Positions 38,430-50,311 of a DNA stretch of 64,000 nt are shown piece by piece. The position numbers and the translations under genes were made by a program. This stretch comes from Ailanthus altissimus. Taxonomy: Eukaryota; Streptophyta; Magnoliopsida; Sapindales; Simaroubaceae. How positions within the stretch are numbered: position 1 is the stretch's first letter; every line of letters begins with the position of its first letter. The DNA is taken from assembly GCA_946807835.1 (NCBI GenBank), contig OX327710.1:11892501-11956500 (forward strand). The letters run 5' to 3'. The notes beneath the pieces are model-generated. The model saw only the letters and a list, made by a program, of their open reading frames with translations, was not told where the DNA came from and searched no databases.

Positions 38430-40244
38430 CGCTTCTTTCAACTTTTTTAGAATAATCAAATCGAACAGGTGACCAATCGGATTGACTAGCTCGCTGTATG
38501 TACAAATAAAGATTTAGTTGTATAGTAGAGCGAACAAAGACCCTGATATTGTAATCTAGTATATATGTATACTACAATATCATGGGTACAAGGTACTTGC
38601 TGAAAATCAAACTTCTGGCAATTGCATGACTTCGTCCGAATGTTTACTATTCCATATCTATTTTCACCTTCAAGACCAAGTGAGAATGATCTACTGGGTA
38701 AGCTGTCATGCGGGTGGACTTATCATTATATTTCTAAACCTTACAATGAGCCCAATCCATTATAAAGTTTGTCATACTTTCTGCAACCTCCCGTCTTTAG
38801 AGAAACCAATTTTGTATTAACTCTCGAATCCACTTAACCAAGGTAGTCACATGAAGTCCATACACATCCTTTGCAATAACATTAATGCTCTCTGCAATGT
38901 TGATAATTATAATGTCATATCTTCTGAATGCTATCGCTAATTTAGCCTATTTGAAAAAACTTATTTCCTCATCTGAGTCCTTTGTTGCCTCCAGTTTCAT
39001 CTCTTACATTTTTTTAATTTCATCTTAAAAGCCAGCAAGGCAATATGCCTTCGCAGCAATAAAATAGGAAGTTGTGTATCCCCGTATCTTCTTCTTCTAT
39101 AATGGTATCTTGTATCTTATGGCTAAATTTCTTTTTCAAGTAATAGATCTATATTTAATAATATGCATTAAGAAATAACTCTCGGATGCCTTCTTGATAT
39201 TAGTATGTTGATAAGATACAAACACAATATCTTCAAGATCACCAAAGATTCCTTAGAATTTGGTCATAACAATGACTAGGAAACATCATTTTTTGAATCA
39301 ATAATACCCCATACTAGTGGAAAATTTTAATTGTTTCAATTTTTGCAAATCACTATAAACATTGTACCCAAGTACGTACCTTTCCAAAATGTTCCATCGC
39401 TGTAATAATTGGTCGGATGGTTAATTGAAAACTTTTAATTCATGGTTTAAGCTTCACAAAGAAATACTTAAAGTAATTGCAATCATCAATTTTTAAATGA
39501 GTAACCGTATCTGATTGTTGTTGTTGTTCCAACACATAGCAGATTGTAGGAAGTAATCTAAACGATACTCTAGAGTACCTTGTATCAACTTGCGTGCATG
39601 CTCCTTAGCTCACCCAAGTAGTGGAGTAAGTTATCCCCACATCAATCTATTCACACATGTTTGCTTAGATCTCATTCGGTCAGTAAAGTTGACTCACTGA
39701 TGCAAACTATTTTTTTTTTATGAATTTTTTAATAATCTGACTCCTCACTTTTCGGTGACCATCATGTAACTGGTCTAACTAATATATATGATCTGCATTA
39801 ATTCTATGCACGATGAAATATTTTCTAACATTTATCAACACTAAACCTAATCATCATTGCATCTTTCATCATCACATTTTACCTCAAAATGATCTTTTGT
39901 AGACCTTGAGACTCTAAAGCTCCAATTACCTTTAAGTGCTAGCATATTGATAGCCTGGTAAAGTTCATATTTGCTAGCAAACAACCTCCTCAAAATACAT
40001 CTCAAATTTTAATACACGAGATCTTATTAGATATGCTTAAGTTTAATAGTCGTATTAGAGGAATAAAGGCAAAAGGGTTTTTAGCTTCATAATCATCTTC
40101 TCTTCTATCTTTAATATTAAAAAATCTAGTTGAAACATAACAATGTCTTCCTTCTAGTAAATCATCCAAACCAGCACATTTTTTTATATTATTAAAGTTT
40201 TCAACACTGTCAATATCTCCATCCACCCCATTATCATAGTGCAT
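38430..40244 (-). pseudogene. MuDR-type transposase remnant
   Basis: Read on the minus strand with several frame changes: an N-terminal open stretch (40244-40002, MHYDNGVDGDIDSVENF); a mid region with YFKYFFVKLKP and IKSFQL (about 39490-39420); DGTFWKGTYLGTMFIVICKN (about 39398-39340), which is the transposase core with its first catalytic Asp; VWGIID (about 39310); and near the end KSCNCQKFDFQQVPCTHDIV (about 38630-38570), a SWIM zinc finger of CxC...CxH form followed by LCSLYYTT. The domain order matches Mutator-like transposases. Stops and frameshifts show it is inactive. It lies 0.4 kb from two non-autonomous MULEs, but I see no shared ends. Confidence 0.78.
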
Positions 40245-41404
40245 TTAAATTGGGTCTTTGTTAAACCTTATAAGGGAATAATGATAGTGATATGTTATAT
40301 TTGTAGGAACCACAACTGTTGGTATTATTGGGGTTATGTGGCTTACTTGGTTGCTATCTCTTGTCAACATAAAATAAGTATAATTGGGTGGTTGGTTCTG
40401 AATGTGCACCTGTTCATCCTTTTCACACACGGGAGCTCGAGGATTCATTGTTACACATAAAGAACATAACAGTCTTCTATTGGCCCCTCAAAAGAATCGG
40501 TCATTATTATTATTTATAATCTTAATCAGTTTTAACTTATATCTCAATGTATCAATTTGTATTTTAGAGTCACCTTACATTGTCAACTTCAATTGCACAA
40601 TACACGGTATTTAAAAGATCTTCATATTTTACTTCCTTTAGAATTAAAATATCGAAGTTACTATGTCAACATAACTCTCATCTCTATCATTAAAACTCTC
40701 TCATCTTCTCTCGAAATAAATAGTGATTTAGTTATACTCCATGAGACCTAAAACAAAAAAAAAAAAAATTAAAAAATCATTCAAATTATTCAGAAAATAT
40801 AATTTAAGAAAACGGCACAAAATTACAAAGTAAGACATGAGGTGCCAAGATTGGGTGCGTCGCGCAAGTTATCTTGCTCATGCAGAATGGCGCACCTTAC
40901 GCGCCCCCTACTAGGCACCTCATGTGCACATTCGTGTTGTGCAAATGTTGTGTTGCGCAAATCAATTCGCAATCTAGATCTACCCAAATTTTGTCTAATT
41001 GATCCTTATTTTTTTTTCATTCACCTCATTTCACTCTAAAACTTCACTACATTATACTCGGATTATATTTCAATATTAACACATTTCAAAATAAGTATAA
41101 CTTTTTAAAAAAAATCTATCATTTCGACTTATATATACGATAATATATACAATATTCACTCATGACAAAATATCTTATCTTTGTAAATATTTTACAATTT
41201 TAAATCTACTTATTTTAAATGTTAAAGTATATTTTTGGAGATAAATTTATTCAAATTTAATTCGGTTTTATATTTTTGGCATTCAAATCTTTTGTTTTTC
41301 ACTATATTATACAACAGAGGGTAAATTTCTTTATTTAGTATTCATTGGCTAATAAAGATTAACCTCCTACTTTATGATTAAAAAATAATAATTAAAATAA
41401 TGAA
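40245..41404. other. Intergenic DNA with a short GC-rich island
   Basis: A/T-rich apart from 40838-40985, where words such as GGTGCGTCGCGCAAG, GCGCACCTTACGCGCCCCC and TGTTGCGCAAATC make a compact GC-rich block. A similar island lies at 58925-59150, and both are followed by text with TTCACTC and CACATTT. They may be cores of related non-autonomous elements. No gene is supported. Confidence 0.4.
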
Positions 41405-41710
41405 TCAATTCTGAAAATTTCCTAAAAAAGAATGGTAGAAAGAATCCAGGTAGCAAAGTTCAAACAAAGAAGTAAGGACGTTAATTATCATCTTGTAAGA
41501 TTGCAAGTTACCCCCACAATTACTATCAGTTTGAAATGGCTCAAAGATGCAACGGTTCTTCTTGTGCCCAACAACCAAAACATCTTCACAAGTTTCTTTT
41601 TCTGATATTAAACAAAGTTGTCCTAGGACACTTGCCAAATTGATAGCTCCAATCATTCCAAAAACCATAGCCACATAAGATGAGTCATTATTTAGGGTTT
41701 GAATTTTCAC
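41405..41710 (-). CDS. Unrecognised small open frame, 101 codons
   Basis: I do not recognise this protein. From the internal Met at about residue 15 it shows a hydrophobic stretch (MVFGMIGAINLASVLG) like a signal peptide. A segment with spaced cysteines follows (C40, C58 and C69 counting from the first Met, around ETCEDV, KNRCIF and SNCGG). After about residue 75 it turns into hydrophobic, low-complexity text that looks like intron or spacer. It lies 358 bases past the HLS1-like stop codon on the same strand. It could be one exon of a small secreted Cys-rich peptide gene, or chance. Confidence 0.25.
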   Translation of the reverse strand: MKIQTLNNDSSYVAMVFGMIGAINLASVLGQLCLISEKETCEDVLVVGHKKNRCIFEPFQTDSNCGGNLQSYKMIINVLTSLFELCYLDSFYHSFLGNFQN

Positions 41711-42067
41711 AATGCTGTGGAATCATATCTTTGTCAATCAGGACAATAATTCACCTGCCAAAGTTCTAGTCGCTGCGTGTATTGCTTATCCAGATATCAT
41801 TCTATCTCTCATGGGTTTTCTCACCATACACCTATTTTTATCCCATTGCGTAGGGAATAAAGGGGTGCATATATATCAAACTCTTTCTCAGTGAGCGACA
41901 ATTGCATGTGTTGATAGATAAAAGACGAAAAAGCAAATTTGTGTATAGCATAAACATGGTTAGAATTTTAAAAATTACAATTGGGTAAAAGGGTCTTGCG
42001 AACATTCTTTTTTCTTTGTCGGTGCATACATGAATTCCATCAGCGGTCAGACACTAATAGTAATATA

Positions 42068-44678
42068 TCAAAAGTCACGTGGGTCAACAAAAATAACCGA
42101 GGAAGAAGACCGTGATTTGGTCCAATCAGACGGTGCACATCTTTCATTGCAATCCTCCTTTGCATCAACAAGTTTCTTGATGCACCATAGATCTTCAGCC
42201 AAAGAAAATCTCCTCCAATGAGGGATGGCCCCTCTTACAGGGTCCCTTGGTCCCACCTCAGCCACTACGGCCCCACATTCCCCATCATCTCTGGCCATGT
42301 TATGAGCGAAGGCACATAGAGACTTCATGAGCCGCGATGCGTTTTTACCTTCCATATGCAAACCATACAAAAAATACACCCCAAATTGTCTAAACACGTT
42401 AGGAAATGAAGGCAGCCTAAGCCATGGCATCCAAGCATCAAGCAATCTTGAACCTACACAAGCTGCATATTTTAGGGCTGAAAGTCCTTTCAATTGCAAT
42501 TTGAACACCTCTTTTGTGTTCCAAATGCTTAAAATCGCGTAACTCGGAGGAAGAATGCCAGTTTTCGAATCCCATCTAGGGAGAAATGTTTTGGGCACGG
42601 CCATGAATGTGCCCAAATTGAGTTTGTTAGACAAAATAAGATCAATGTCCTTTGGGAAAAACTCAGAGTTAGCAAAAACTCGACGATATATTGACTCGGC
42701 GAGTTTTCTTGGAAGCCGGACGATTGACACGCCGGAGCCTAATGGCTTGTAGTGAGCATGAACCGGTTGCACCAACATAGTTGGGGTTCGAAATTTTGTA
42801 TATGAACATTTTTTGGTGAATAAATTGATTGAAGGCTCATTGCAACAATCTGTGGCCATGTATGAGTATTCAGCTCCTTCTTGCTTGCACCATTCTTCTA
42901 GTTTTTGGACAAGTTTTGCGCCAATGCTTAGCCTCCTGCATAATTGCCAAATTTTGAGTCCAAGAATATCGAAATTAAATATTGAGAATAGTTGTGGCTT
43001 ATATATATATGGAAACTAATCAAACACGTAAATTAGAAAATTTAACCCCCAAAAAAACCTTGAAAATGTGACAAAAAAAATTGTTGGTTAAATATAATAA
43101 CCTTGACACAATGGCCCATAGTAGATTGGTTTTTTTTTTTTTTTCGATCCAAAGCATTTAGTGAATGGTACATTGTAAATATGCATAACATGCGGATAGT
43201 GACAAGATAATAAATTAATTAATTATTGTGGGTTACTTTTAATATTGGGTCTAATGGTTTAAAAAAAAGTAGGAAACATTTTAGAAGATTATACAAAACT
43301 AAAGGGACAAAATAATTGGCTTTTATCAAAACTATGACATCAGATATAGTGATGTACACATATGGGTAGTGATTTAAGAAAAGAAAAAGAATATTGAATT
43401 GGACCACTTGCTTGAATTTAGTAGGAAGTGAGGCAAAGTGTTAAAACAAGAAGGAGAGAGAGACATGGTGTAAAAATTTTCCTTGGGAAAGTAATGGGAA
43501 GTGGAAACAAGTGTCAAAGAGAGGATAGCTAGGCTGGCTTTTGCTGCTTTCCATGATACGAGGAACAATTTGTTCTCTTTCCATTGGAATCTAATCACTC
43601 CTTCTCTTTTATGGGGTGGTGGGAATTTGGGACTAGAAATCAAAAAACAGAAAAGCAAACATACATTTTGAAAATTTGTATATGCATACCTCTAAAGACG
43701 GCAAAAGAAAGTAGAATAATCAACAAAAGCAAAAACAAAAAAAAAAAAAAAATTGACTCTCTAGTGTTCATGATAATCATGACCTCTCTATTCTGCTTTC
43801 ATATCATCATTAAATTCATATATTACCATGCATGGATCAGAATTGAAATATCATGCACATCATGAACTATTTAAGAATTAGAATTAACTTCAATTATTGC
43901 CACGTTTCTCTCTCGGATTAATGCATGCAGAAACCGTAAACTAACAATCATTGATGAAAATGAAGAGGCAAAATACGAGTAGATAAAAAATAATGCTATA
44001 ATTCTTTAAAAAAAGTCAAATAATAAAATAGAGTATAGAGTGATTTTAAAAATTATATTATTTTATTGTTTAATATCTTAATTTAAATGAAAATTTAAAA
44101 TATTATTTAAAAAATATAGAATTACTAATACAAAGCAAAAAAAAAAAAAAAAACAAAAGCAAACCTGTGAGTTGGAGAAACTCTTAGTCCCAGAAGATAA
44201 GCCAGCTTTACATAATTTGAGCTTCCTCTTGTCACAGTTTTTACACATCCTCTGATCACCCCAACAATTTCCTTCTCTTCCCCGTACTCAGCAACCTGTT
44301 GACGATCATCACAAACAAAACATGGAAATTTTTTTTTTAGCATATATAATTTTGCAAGACTCTGAACAAGTTGATTCCATGATCATATATATATATATAT
44401 ATATATATAATTATATGGAGAGCAAACTGAAATGAGATGATGGGATAAGAATTTACCAGCACAACATGAGATGGGAAATGGCGAACCCGACAAACGGGAT
44501 CACCCATAAGATCAGTGACAAGCGTTGGCTTGCCTCTTTGCCCAATTTCACATCTTCTCTCAATCTCCTCCACTGCCAACTTATCACTCTCTTCATTGTA
44601 CTCTCTCACCGTTACCAAATTCACCTTTGCCTCCACTGCAAATTCCCGAGAATTTTCGGCAGCTACCTTAACTGACAT
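42068..44678 (-). CDS. HLS1: HOOKLESS1-like GNAT-family N-acetyltransferase
   Basis: HLS1 proteins are nuclear GNAT-fold proteins that control apical-hook growth and auxin/ethylene responses in seedlings; a histone-acetylation role has been reported. Exons on -: 44678-44457, 44295-44165, 42935-42068. They join in frame to 406 codons plus TGA, matching the usual length of about 400. Introns are GT-AG. Exon 1 has VREYNEESD and VEEIERRCEIGQRGKP; exon 2 KEIVGVIRGCVKTVTRG and LAYLLGLRVSPTHR. Exon 3 starts with the acetyl-CoA loop RRLSIGAKL, then EEWCKQEGAEYSYMATD and NEPSINLF, and ends IFVDPRDF. The ATG used is about 140 bases from a TATA box. Upstream in-frame codons to 44894 cross that promoter and are not family sequence. 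The long intron 2 (about 1.2 kb) is AT-rich. Family members are several per plant genome, so the exact orthologue is open. Confidence 0.93.
44385..44410. repeat. (AT)n microsatellite in HLS1-like intron 1
   Basis: About twelve AT units lie within the 161-base first intron. Confidence 0.9.
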
Positions 44679-44815
44679 GGTAGCAAAAGGGAAAAGGGAA
44701 GGATATGAGAGTGTATATAGAGCTAGAGATAGAAATGGTTTTGAAAGGGTTGTTGATATGGGAAATTTTCTGGGGTATTTTGATTTGATTTTGTTGGGTA
44801 TGTTTCTTGAGCTCC

Positions 44816-44823
44816 TATTTATA
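44816..44823 (-). promoter_or_regulatory. TATA box of the HLS1-like gene
   Basis: The minus strand reads CTTATAAATAGGAG here, 138 bases upstream of the ATG. That would leave a leader of about 105-110 bases. A second, weaker TATATA at about 44712-44717 is too close to the ATG to be preferred. Confidence 0.6.
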
Positions 44824-44894
44824 AGTAGTTGGGGGGGAAATGCTTCTGCGGGGTAGCTTAAACCAGTTGTTAGTGGACTGCTTTTTCTAGTCAT

Positions 44895-45825
44895 GATATG
44901 TTACAAGTGGAATTTTAGTTTATGATCAGTCCATCACTGTACGTAGCCGCAAAATTGCATATACTAATATTTTGGATATGATTTATTAAATGGATAATAA
45001 TCATAAGATAATGGGGTTACAATTATTGCTTCATAAGGTGCATAATCTTTTATCATATATATGCTATTATTCCATCAGGTGATTATGATGAGTATATAAT
45101 CATGGCATAATATGCATATTTTCTGGCTTTTTCTTTGATTATTATTTCATAATATCCGTACTCTTCTTTGTTAGGTTTCTCCATATCTTGGGACATTCCT
45201 CTTTATTTTATTCAATTCTTATATATCTCTGTATATTCACCTTAATTAATTACCCTTAAATTAATCAAATTAACCAAAATATTAGCTAACTATACTATGC
45301 CACATATTCTTGTGAATCCTGATATTGATATGTCAACCTTCATATAAATTAAATACATCCTAATTTCAAAAAAAAAATGAATTCAATAAATATTTGAGCA
45401 TGTGAAACCTATGGATAATAACAAGGAAAGGAAAATGAGAGTCTCGAAGCATCCCCTGAAAAAAGTTAACCAAAATTAAATGAATTATAAATTTTGACCA
45501 TATAATATTACTTTGTGTTCACCAATTATTGGTGGAGGTGGGGGAGAAAACCATGCCCAATACAATGGTTTTGGTCAGCATGTGAATGATCTTATGACTG
45601 TGACGATCACCATCATCATAAGCATAAGTTTTATATATCTCCTTTGCCAAAAGGAAATAAAGTTATATTAAAGTTCTTCAAAATAATTAAAATTGCACGA
45701 TCTTTGTTATTTAGTGCTTCAAAGTAGTACACTTGGTGAAGACCAACCCTGGAAGCCTTCCCCAGTCCCCTTCATTGAAGCATTAATCTAGCTAGCTAAG
45801 CTTGGTAGCTGACGTGCCTTGTTTC
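44895..45825. other. HLS1-like upstream region
   Basis: Non-coding, moderately A/T-rich; probably includes distal promoter. I see no element I can name. Confidence 0.4.
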
Positions 45826-46133
45826 TTTTTCTAGGTGATAAACTTTGCCCATTATTTTGAAGCAAAGACGATGAAAAATGAAACAAGCTATGAATGTTTT
45901 GGACACATTCATTTTTGAGAAAAATTTATACAACTGTGATGATTTGGCTTCTTTGTACAAATAGATGCTATATATATTCTTTTTCTAGGTGATAAACTTT
46001 GCCCATTATTTTGAAGCAAAGACGATGAAAAATGAAACAAGCTATGAATGTTTTGGACACATCCATTTTTGAGAAAAATTTATACAACTGTGATGATTTG
46101 GCTTCTTTGTACAAATAGATGCTATATATATAT
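45826..46133. repeat. 154-bp near-perfect tandem duplication
   Basis: The block from CTAGGTGATAAACTTTGCCC through GATGATTTGGCTTCTTTGTAC to ATGCTATATATA occurs twice in a row (CTAGG at 45831 and 45985). One substitution is visible by eye (ACATTCATT versus ACATCCATT). A TA microsatellite follows the second copy. Confidence 0.93.
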
Positions 46134-46344
46134 ATATATATTCAGAGTTTTGAGGGAAAAATTGTTACATTCAAAAGAAAAAAAATTGAAAGTTCACAAG
46201 CTTCTTTCTATGTGTGAGAAAATTGTAAATTGGTGACAAATGTTCATTTTAAAAATTCTAAATGTTTAAGTAGTAGTGCTATACTTATATAATTGGGATA
46301 TAAAATTTATATTGTAAATGATGTATTATTAATTGATAATTATT

Positions 46345-46630
46345 ACTTAGGAAGGGACATTTTTTGTTTCAATTTGGTTCAAGCCGGAACCAAATTGATC
46401 GGTTTAATCACGTAGAGTCAGATCGGTTTAGTTCAATTTTTAGTTTTTTTTTGAAAAAATAATTAATATATTTTTTTCAATTTGAAATTGAGTAAACCAA
46501 ACAAAAATTAAATTAAAACAGAATCGCTCGATCTAAAAAGATTTAACCAAATTCTAAACCGAACCAAACCAAAAAAATTGGTTCGGTTTGATTTTGTTTT
46601 TCGTTGAATAGAACCGATGCACACCCTACT
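46345..46630. mobile_element. MITE-like sequence with GGTTCGGTTTG-type text
   Basis: It runs from GAAGGGACATTTTTTG to GAACCGATGCACACCCTAC. The interior is rich in AACCGAACCAAACC and its complement, giving internal inverted symmetry. It belongs to the same general type as 27895-28277 but is not a close copy. Confidence 0.45.
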
Positions 46631-47600
46631 TTCACTTATTATATAATTATTGACTTTTTACTTCTTATTAATATAATCGTTATATAACACTGAATCAATA
46701 ATGGATAAATTATATACTACACCAGTTAAAATATAAACTTTGTATTTTATACTGCAACTATAAAAGTATAGTTACTGATTTTTAAAATCTTAAGGTTTTT
46801 ACTTATTAGATTATTAACAAGTCATTGATATGGATGATATAATTAACTTCATATATATATATGTATATATGTGTGTGTGTGTGTTTAGTTGAAATAGATT
46901 AAGTTGTTTTTTAAAATTAAAAATATATATATATTTAGAATTTTTTTAAGTCATTTTTGTTTCCAAAAATACTTGTAAAAACGTTTATAGAAAACTCTTT
47001 TGTTAGCCCATACATTTTTAGAAAATATTCACAATTCTCAGACGCATCTAAATATACCATAAAAAGGGATTCTTAAGATTTCACGCAGGAGCACCATGCA
47101 AAAAAGCCTAAGGTTATCAAACAAAAAGGACTTTTAATATTATGCCATTTAATTGCCGAATAAAAGCTTGAATATATTAGTTAAATTCTATTTAAAGCAA
47201 TTAGATTTTAAATGTATTTATAAATATTGCCTAGGTCTAGGCTACTAAAGCACAATTCTAATTGGCTGATTCTCTTGAATTTTACATTTTTTTTAAAAAA
47301 ATAAAGGTGAATTGACGGGTCCAATGATGAATTCAAAACCTACCAGAATTTTTTTTTTTTTTAAGTGGAACAAGATATATGAGAAATGGGAATATTCATA
47401 TTCGGCAACCAGCGTTGTGGTAAAAAAAATATACCACATATCTTGAGGAAATATATATGATTCGATTCTATCTTTCTTTTCAGATACATCTTGATATTTC
47501 TTCTGTATCTCTTCTTTCAATTGTAACTTGCTCCAATATTAGAACATATAATTCACTGTAATCTGAAATATTACTTGAGCAAATATAAAATAGTAATTAT
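46631..47600. other. Intergenic AT-rich DNA
   Basis: Contains a TA/TG microsatellite at 46853-46883 and no supported gene. The last five bases, ATTAT, are the left target-site duplication of the copia element. Confidence 0.45.
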
Positions 47601-48035
47601 TGTTAAGTATTATATATTAAAATGGGTCTACATAGATTAATTAATTATATATTATTGATTATTTATTTTATTATTTATTAAAAATGATCAAATAAAATTT
47701 ATTTATTATTAAGTTTTTAGGCCATCACGTATAACATAAACTTTAATGTGTAGAGACCCAATTATTTTATAATAGATTAAAATAAAATAAAATACTATAA
47801 ATAATAGTTTCAGGTCCCTAGCTTAAACCTTAACGTATTATTCATTCACATCTCATCAGTGAGTGACGACAATTTTTCTCTTATAAAAAAAAAGTTTAGA
47901 TATAAAAAATATCAACCTTAATTTTTTGCGTATCTATAAATTTAGATACGCTTTCGATTTTATCTTTATTGATGATTTAATATACAATTTTAACTATAGT
48001 AATTGTTTTTATCAATTGAAGATTTTTATTCAACA
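47601..48035 (+). repeat. 5' LTR of the copia element
   Basis: Starts TGTTAAGTATTATATATT and ends TTTTTATTCAACA. Aligned with the 3' LTR it carries A or T at most positions where the other copy has G or C. Confidence 0.92.
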
Positions 48036-48037
48036 AG

Positions 48038-48050
48038 TGGTATCAAAGTC
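48038..48050 (+). other. Primer binding site
   Basis: TGGTATCAAAGTC, two bases after the 5' LTR, is close to TGGTATCAGAGC, the complement of initiator methionine tRNA used by most plant copia elements. Confidence 0.85.
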
Positions 48051-49440
48051 ATCTCATATTGAATCATTAAAAAATAAAATTTTTAATATTAAGTTATAAG
48101 TATTAAATTGTGTGTATGATTGTATTGCATATTTATTATATATATATATATATTTGCGGATTAATTGTTGTTGGATTCAATATATGAATACATAATTATT
48201 AAAAAAAAAAAAAAAAAGAAGGTCGAATGGCAATTTTTTTGAATCTGCGTTGATTGGTTTACACCCTTTTTTTGTGTATGAGAAAATGCTGCATTGATTG
48301 CATGATTGGTTATGTATATGTCAAATTGCATTGATTGAATGGATTAAACTAATAAAATTCAAGCAAGCATTGATTATGTCAATAACTTGTTTAATTTATT
48401 AGCATTTATAACGTTGGATGCATATATTGAATTCACGCATGCAGTACGTTCTCATAATTTTTTCATGAATGCATTCATCATTCATGAGCAGTATATGCAT
48501 ATAGATTCAATTCTGTAACTTTTTTTTTTTATTTTATTGAATTGAATACGTTAAATATATATATTTAAAGGAGAAATAAAATAATAGAATATTAAATTTT
48601 ATTCAAAGTTAAATTAATAATATTAAATTTGATGGGATTTTTTTTAATTGTAGTGCACGTCAGATAATTAATGTCTATAATTTTTAAAAGTTTATCAGGT
48701 CAATTTTATATAGTTCGTAAAGATTTTATTGGGCTCAAATTTTTATACTCAACATACTGGTCAAATCAAGTGAGTTAGGAGGGACTTGAGCCCATTTTTG
48801 ATTTAGGTTATTAGATAAAGTTTATGGTCTAGGTAATTCGGAAAGGTTAGACTTGACTTGATCTGACCTAACTACTTTAGTCCCTATCCATTCCAGTTTC
48901 ATCCTAATTTTGACATGATTTGACTATTGACCATTCTATTTTTTTTTCTCCATTTTCATACAAACTAATATCTAGTATTTTAAAATAAATTAAATTGAAT
49001 TAAAATATCACTAAAGTGATCTCTTTTATGCAGATTTATTTATTTTAAAATATGTGAGTATTATTAAAGAAAATAAATAATTGTGTTTAAATTTATGTGA
49101 AAAATAATCAGCCCAAAGGAAGATTATTTTTTGGCCAGATAATAAACACATATGACAGTAAATATGTGATAAACCTTGGCACTTTCTATGCATATAATAT
49201 GTCGGTCCAAAGAAAGACGTATTATTGACAGAATCTATTATCAATGTTTATTGTCCAAGTTTTTAAAGTACCGTTTACAAATTATTATTTCTGTTCAAAG
49301 GTTAAATAGTAATGTTGTGTTTGTTATCTTATAATGATCCAATTTATTATATCTTATGCTATATGTATATATGAATGTATGATTAAATGACATAGTTATT
49401 GATTGTGAGTTTTTTTTGTTTGTTCTATACAGTAAATGCT
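48051..49440 (+). other. Long leader between primer site and gag
   Basis: A/T-rich and without coding signal. At about 1.4 kb it is longer than the usual few hundred bases, so it may hide further old insertions; I could not delimit any. Confidence 0.5.
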
Positions 49441-50311
49441 TCTTTTATATTTGTCAACTTGAATAACATTCTAGTGTTTAACGGCACTAACTTCATGAAA
49501 TAGAAGGAGCACATTACTATTGTGCTTAGGTGTGTGGATCTAAACTATGCAATTCGGATGGAAGAACCTCTCGCCCTTACTAATAGCAGTACTGCTAAAC
49601 AAATAGTATTTTATGAAAAATGGGAGCGTTCTAACCGCATTAGTCTAATGATCACGAAGCACTCTATTCTAGATATCATCAGGGGCGCAGTGCCTGAGGA
49701 ACAAAATGTTAAAAAGTTCCTGAACTAAATAGCAGACCGATTCACTGATAATGAAAAGGTCGAAACAAGCACTATTTTGTCTAAGTTTGTTTCAATGCGG
49801 TATAAAGGCAAAGGAAACATAAGGGAGTACATTATAGAAATGTCTAATCTTGTTACAAGATTAAGGGCACTAAAGTTAGAGTTGTCTGATGACATTCTCG
49901 TGCACCTAGTCTTGATTTCTCTTCCTGTACAATACAGTCATTTTAAGATCAGTTATAATACTCAAAAGAAGAAATGGATTCTTAATGAGCTCATTGCTCA
50001 ATGTGTGCAAGAGGAAGAGAGATTGAAACAAAAAAAGATAGAGAGTGCTCATTTAACAACTTCTTCCAATGACAATGCTACCAACAAGAAAAGGAAATAG
50101 AATAATAAAGGAAAAAAAAATTGCAAACATTGGAACTTCACAGCCTAAAGTGCAAAAGAAATAGAATACTGAAATCTCTTGTTACTTTTGTAAGAAAGTT
50201 GGACATGTGAAGAAGGATTATTTCAAGTATGTAAAATGGCTTGACAAAAGGGGTAAACTTCTCAACTTTGTTTGTTCAGAAGTTAATTTGGCTTTAGTAC
50301 CAAGTCACACT
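49441..50311 (+). pseudogene. Copia gag remnant
   Basis: The frame runs FVNLNNILVFNGTNFMK, stop, KEHITIVLRCVDLNYAIR, then a UBN2-type gag region (TILSKFVSMRYKGKGNIREY, MSNLVTRLRALKLELSDD, KWILNELIAQCVQEEERL). A zinc knuckle follows at 50180-50221 of form CX2CX4HX4 but with Tyr in place of the last Cys. Stops occur at about 49507, 49726 and 50100. It ends at LALVPSHT, where relatives run on into the WWIDxGATTHI protease start. Confidence 0.85.

Noticed and set aside
42327..43019. Open frames on + opposite HLS1-like exon 3
   Set aside because: They are antisense to a well-supported coding exon and show no known protein similarity.
44679..44894. In-frame N-terminal extension of the HLS1-like protein starting at 44894
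   Set aside because: The extra 72 codons run across the TATA box at 44816-44823 and have no resemblance to the family; the ATG at 44678 gives the expected length.
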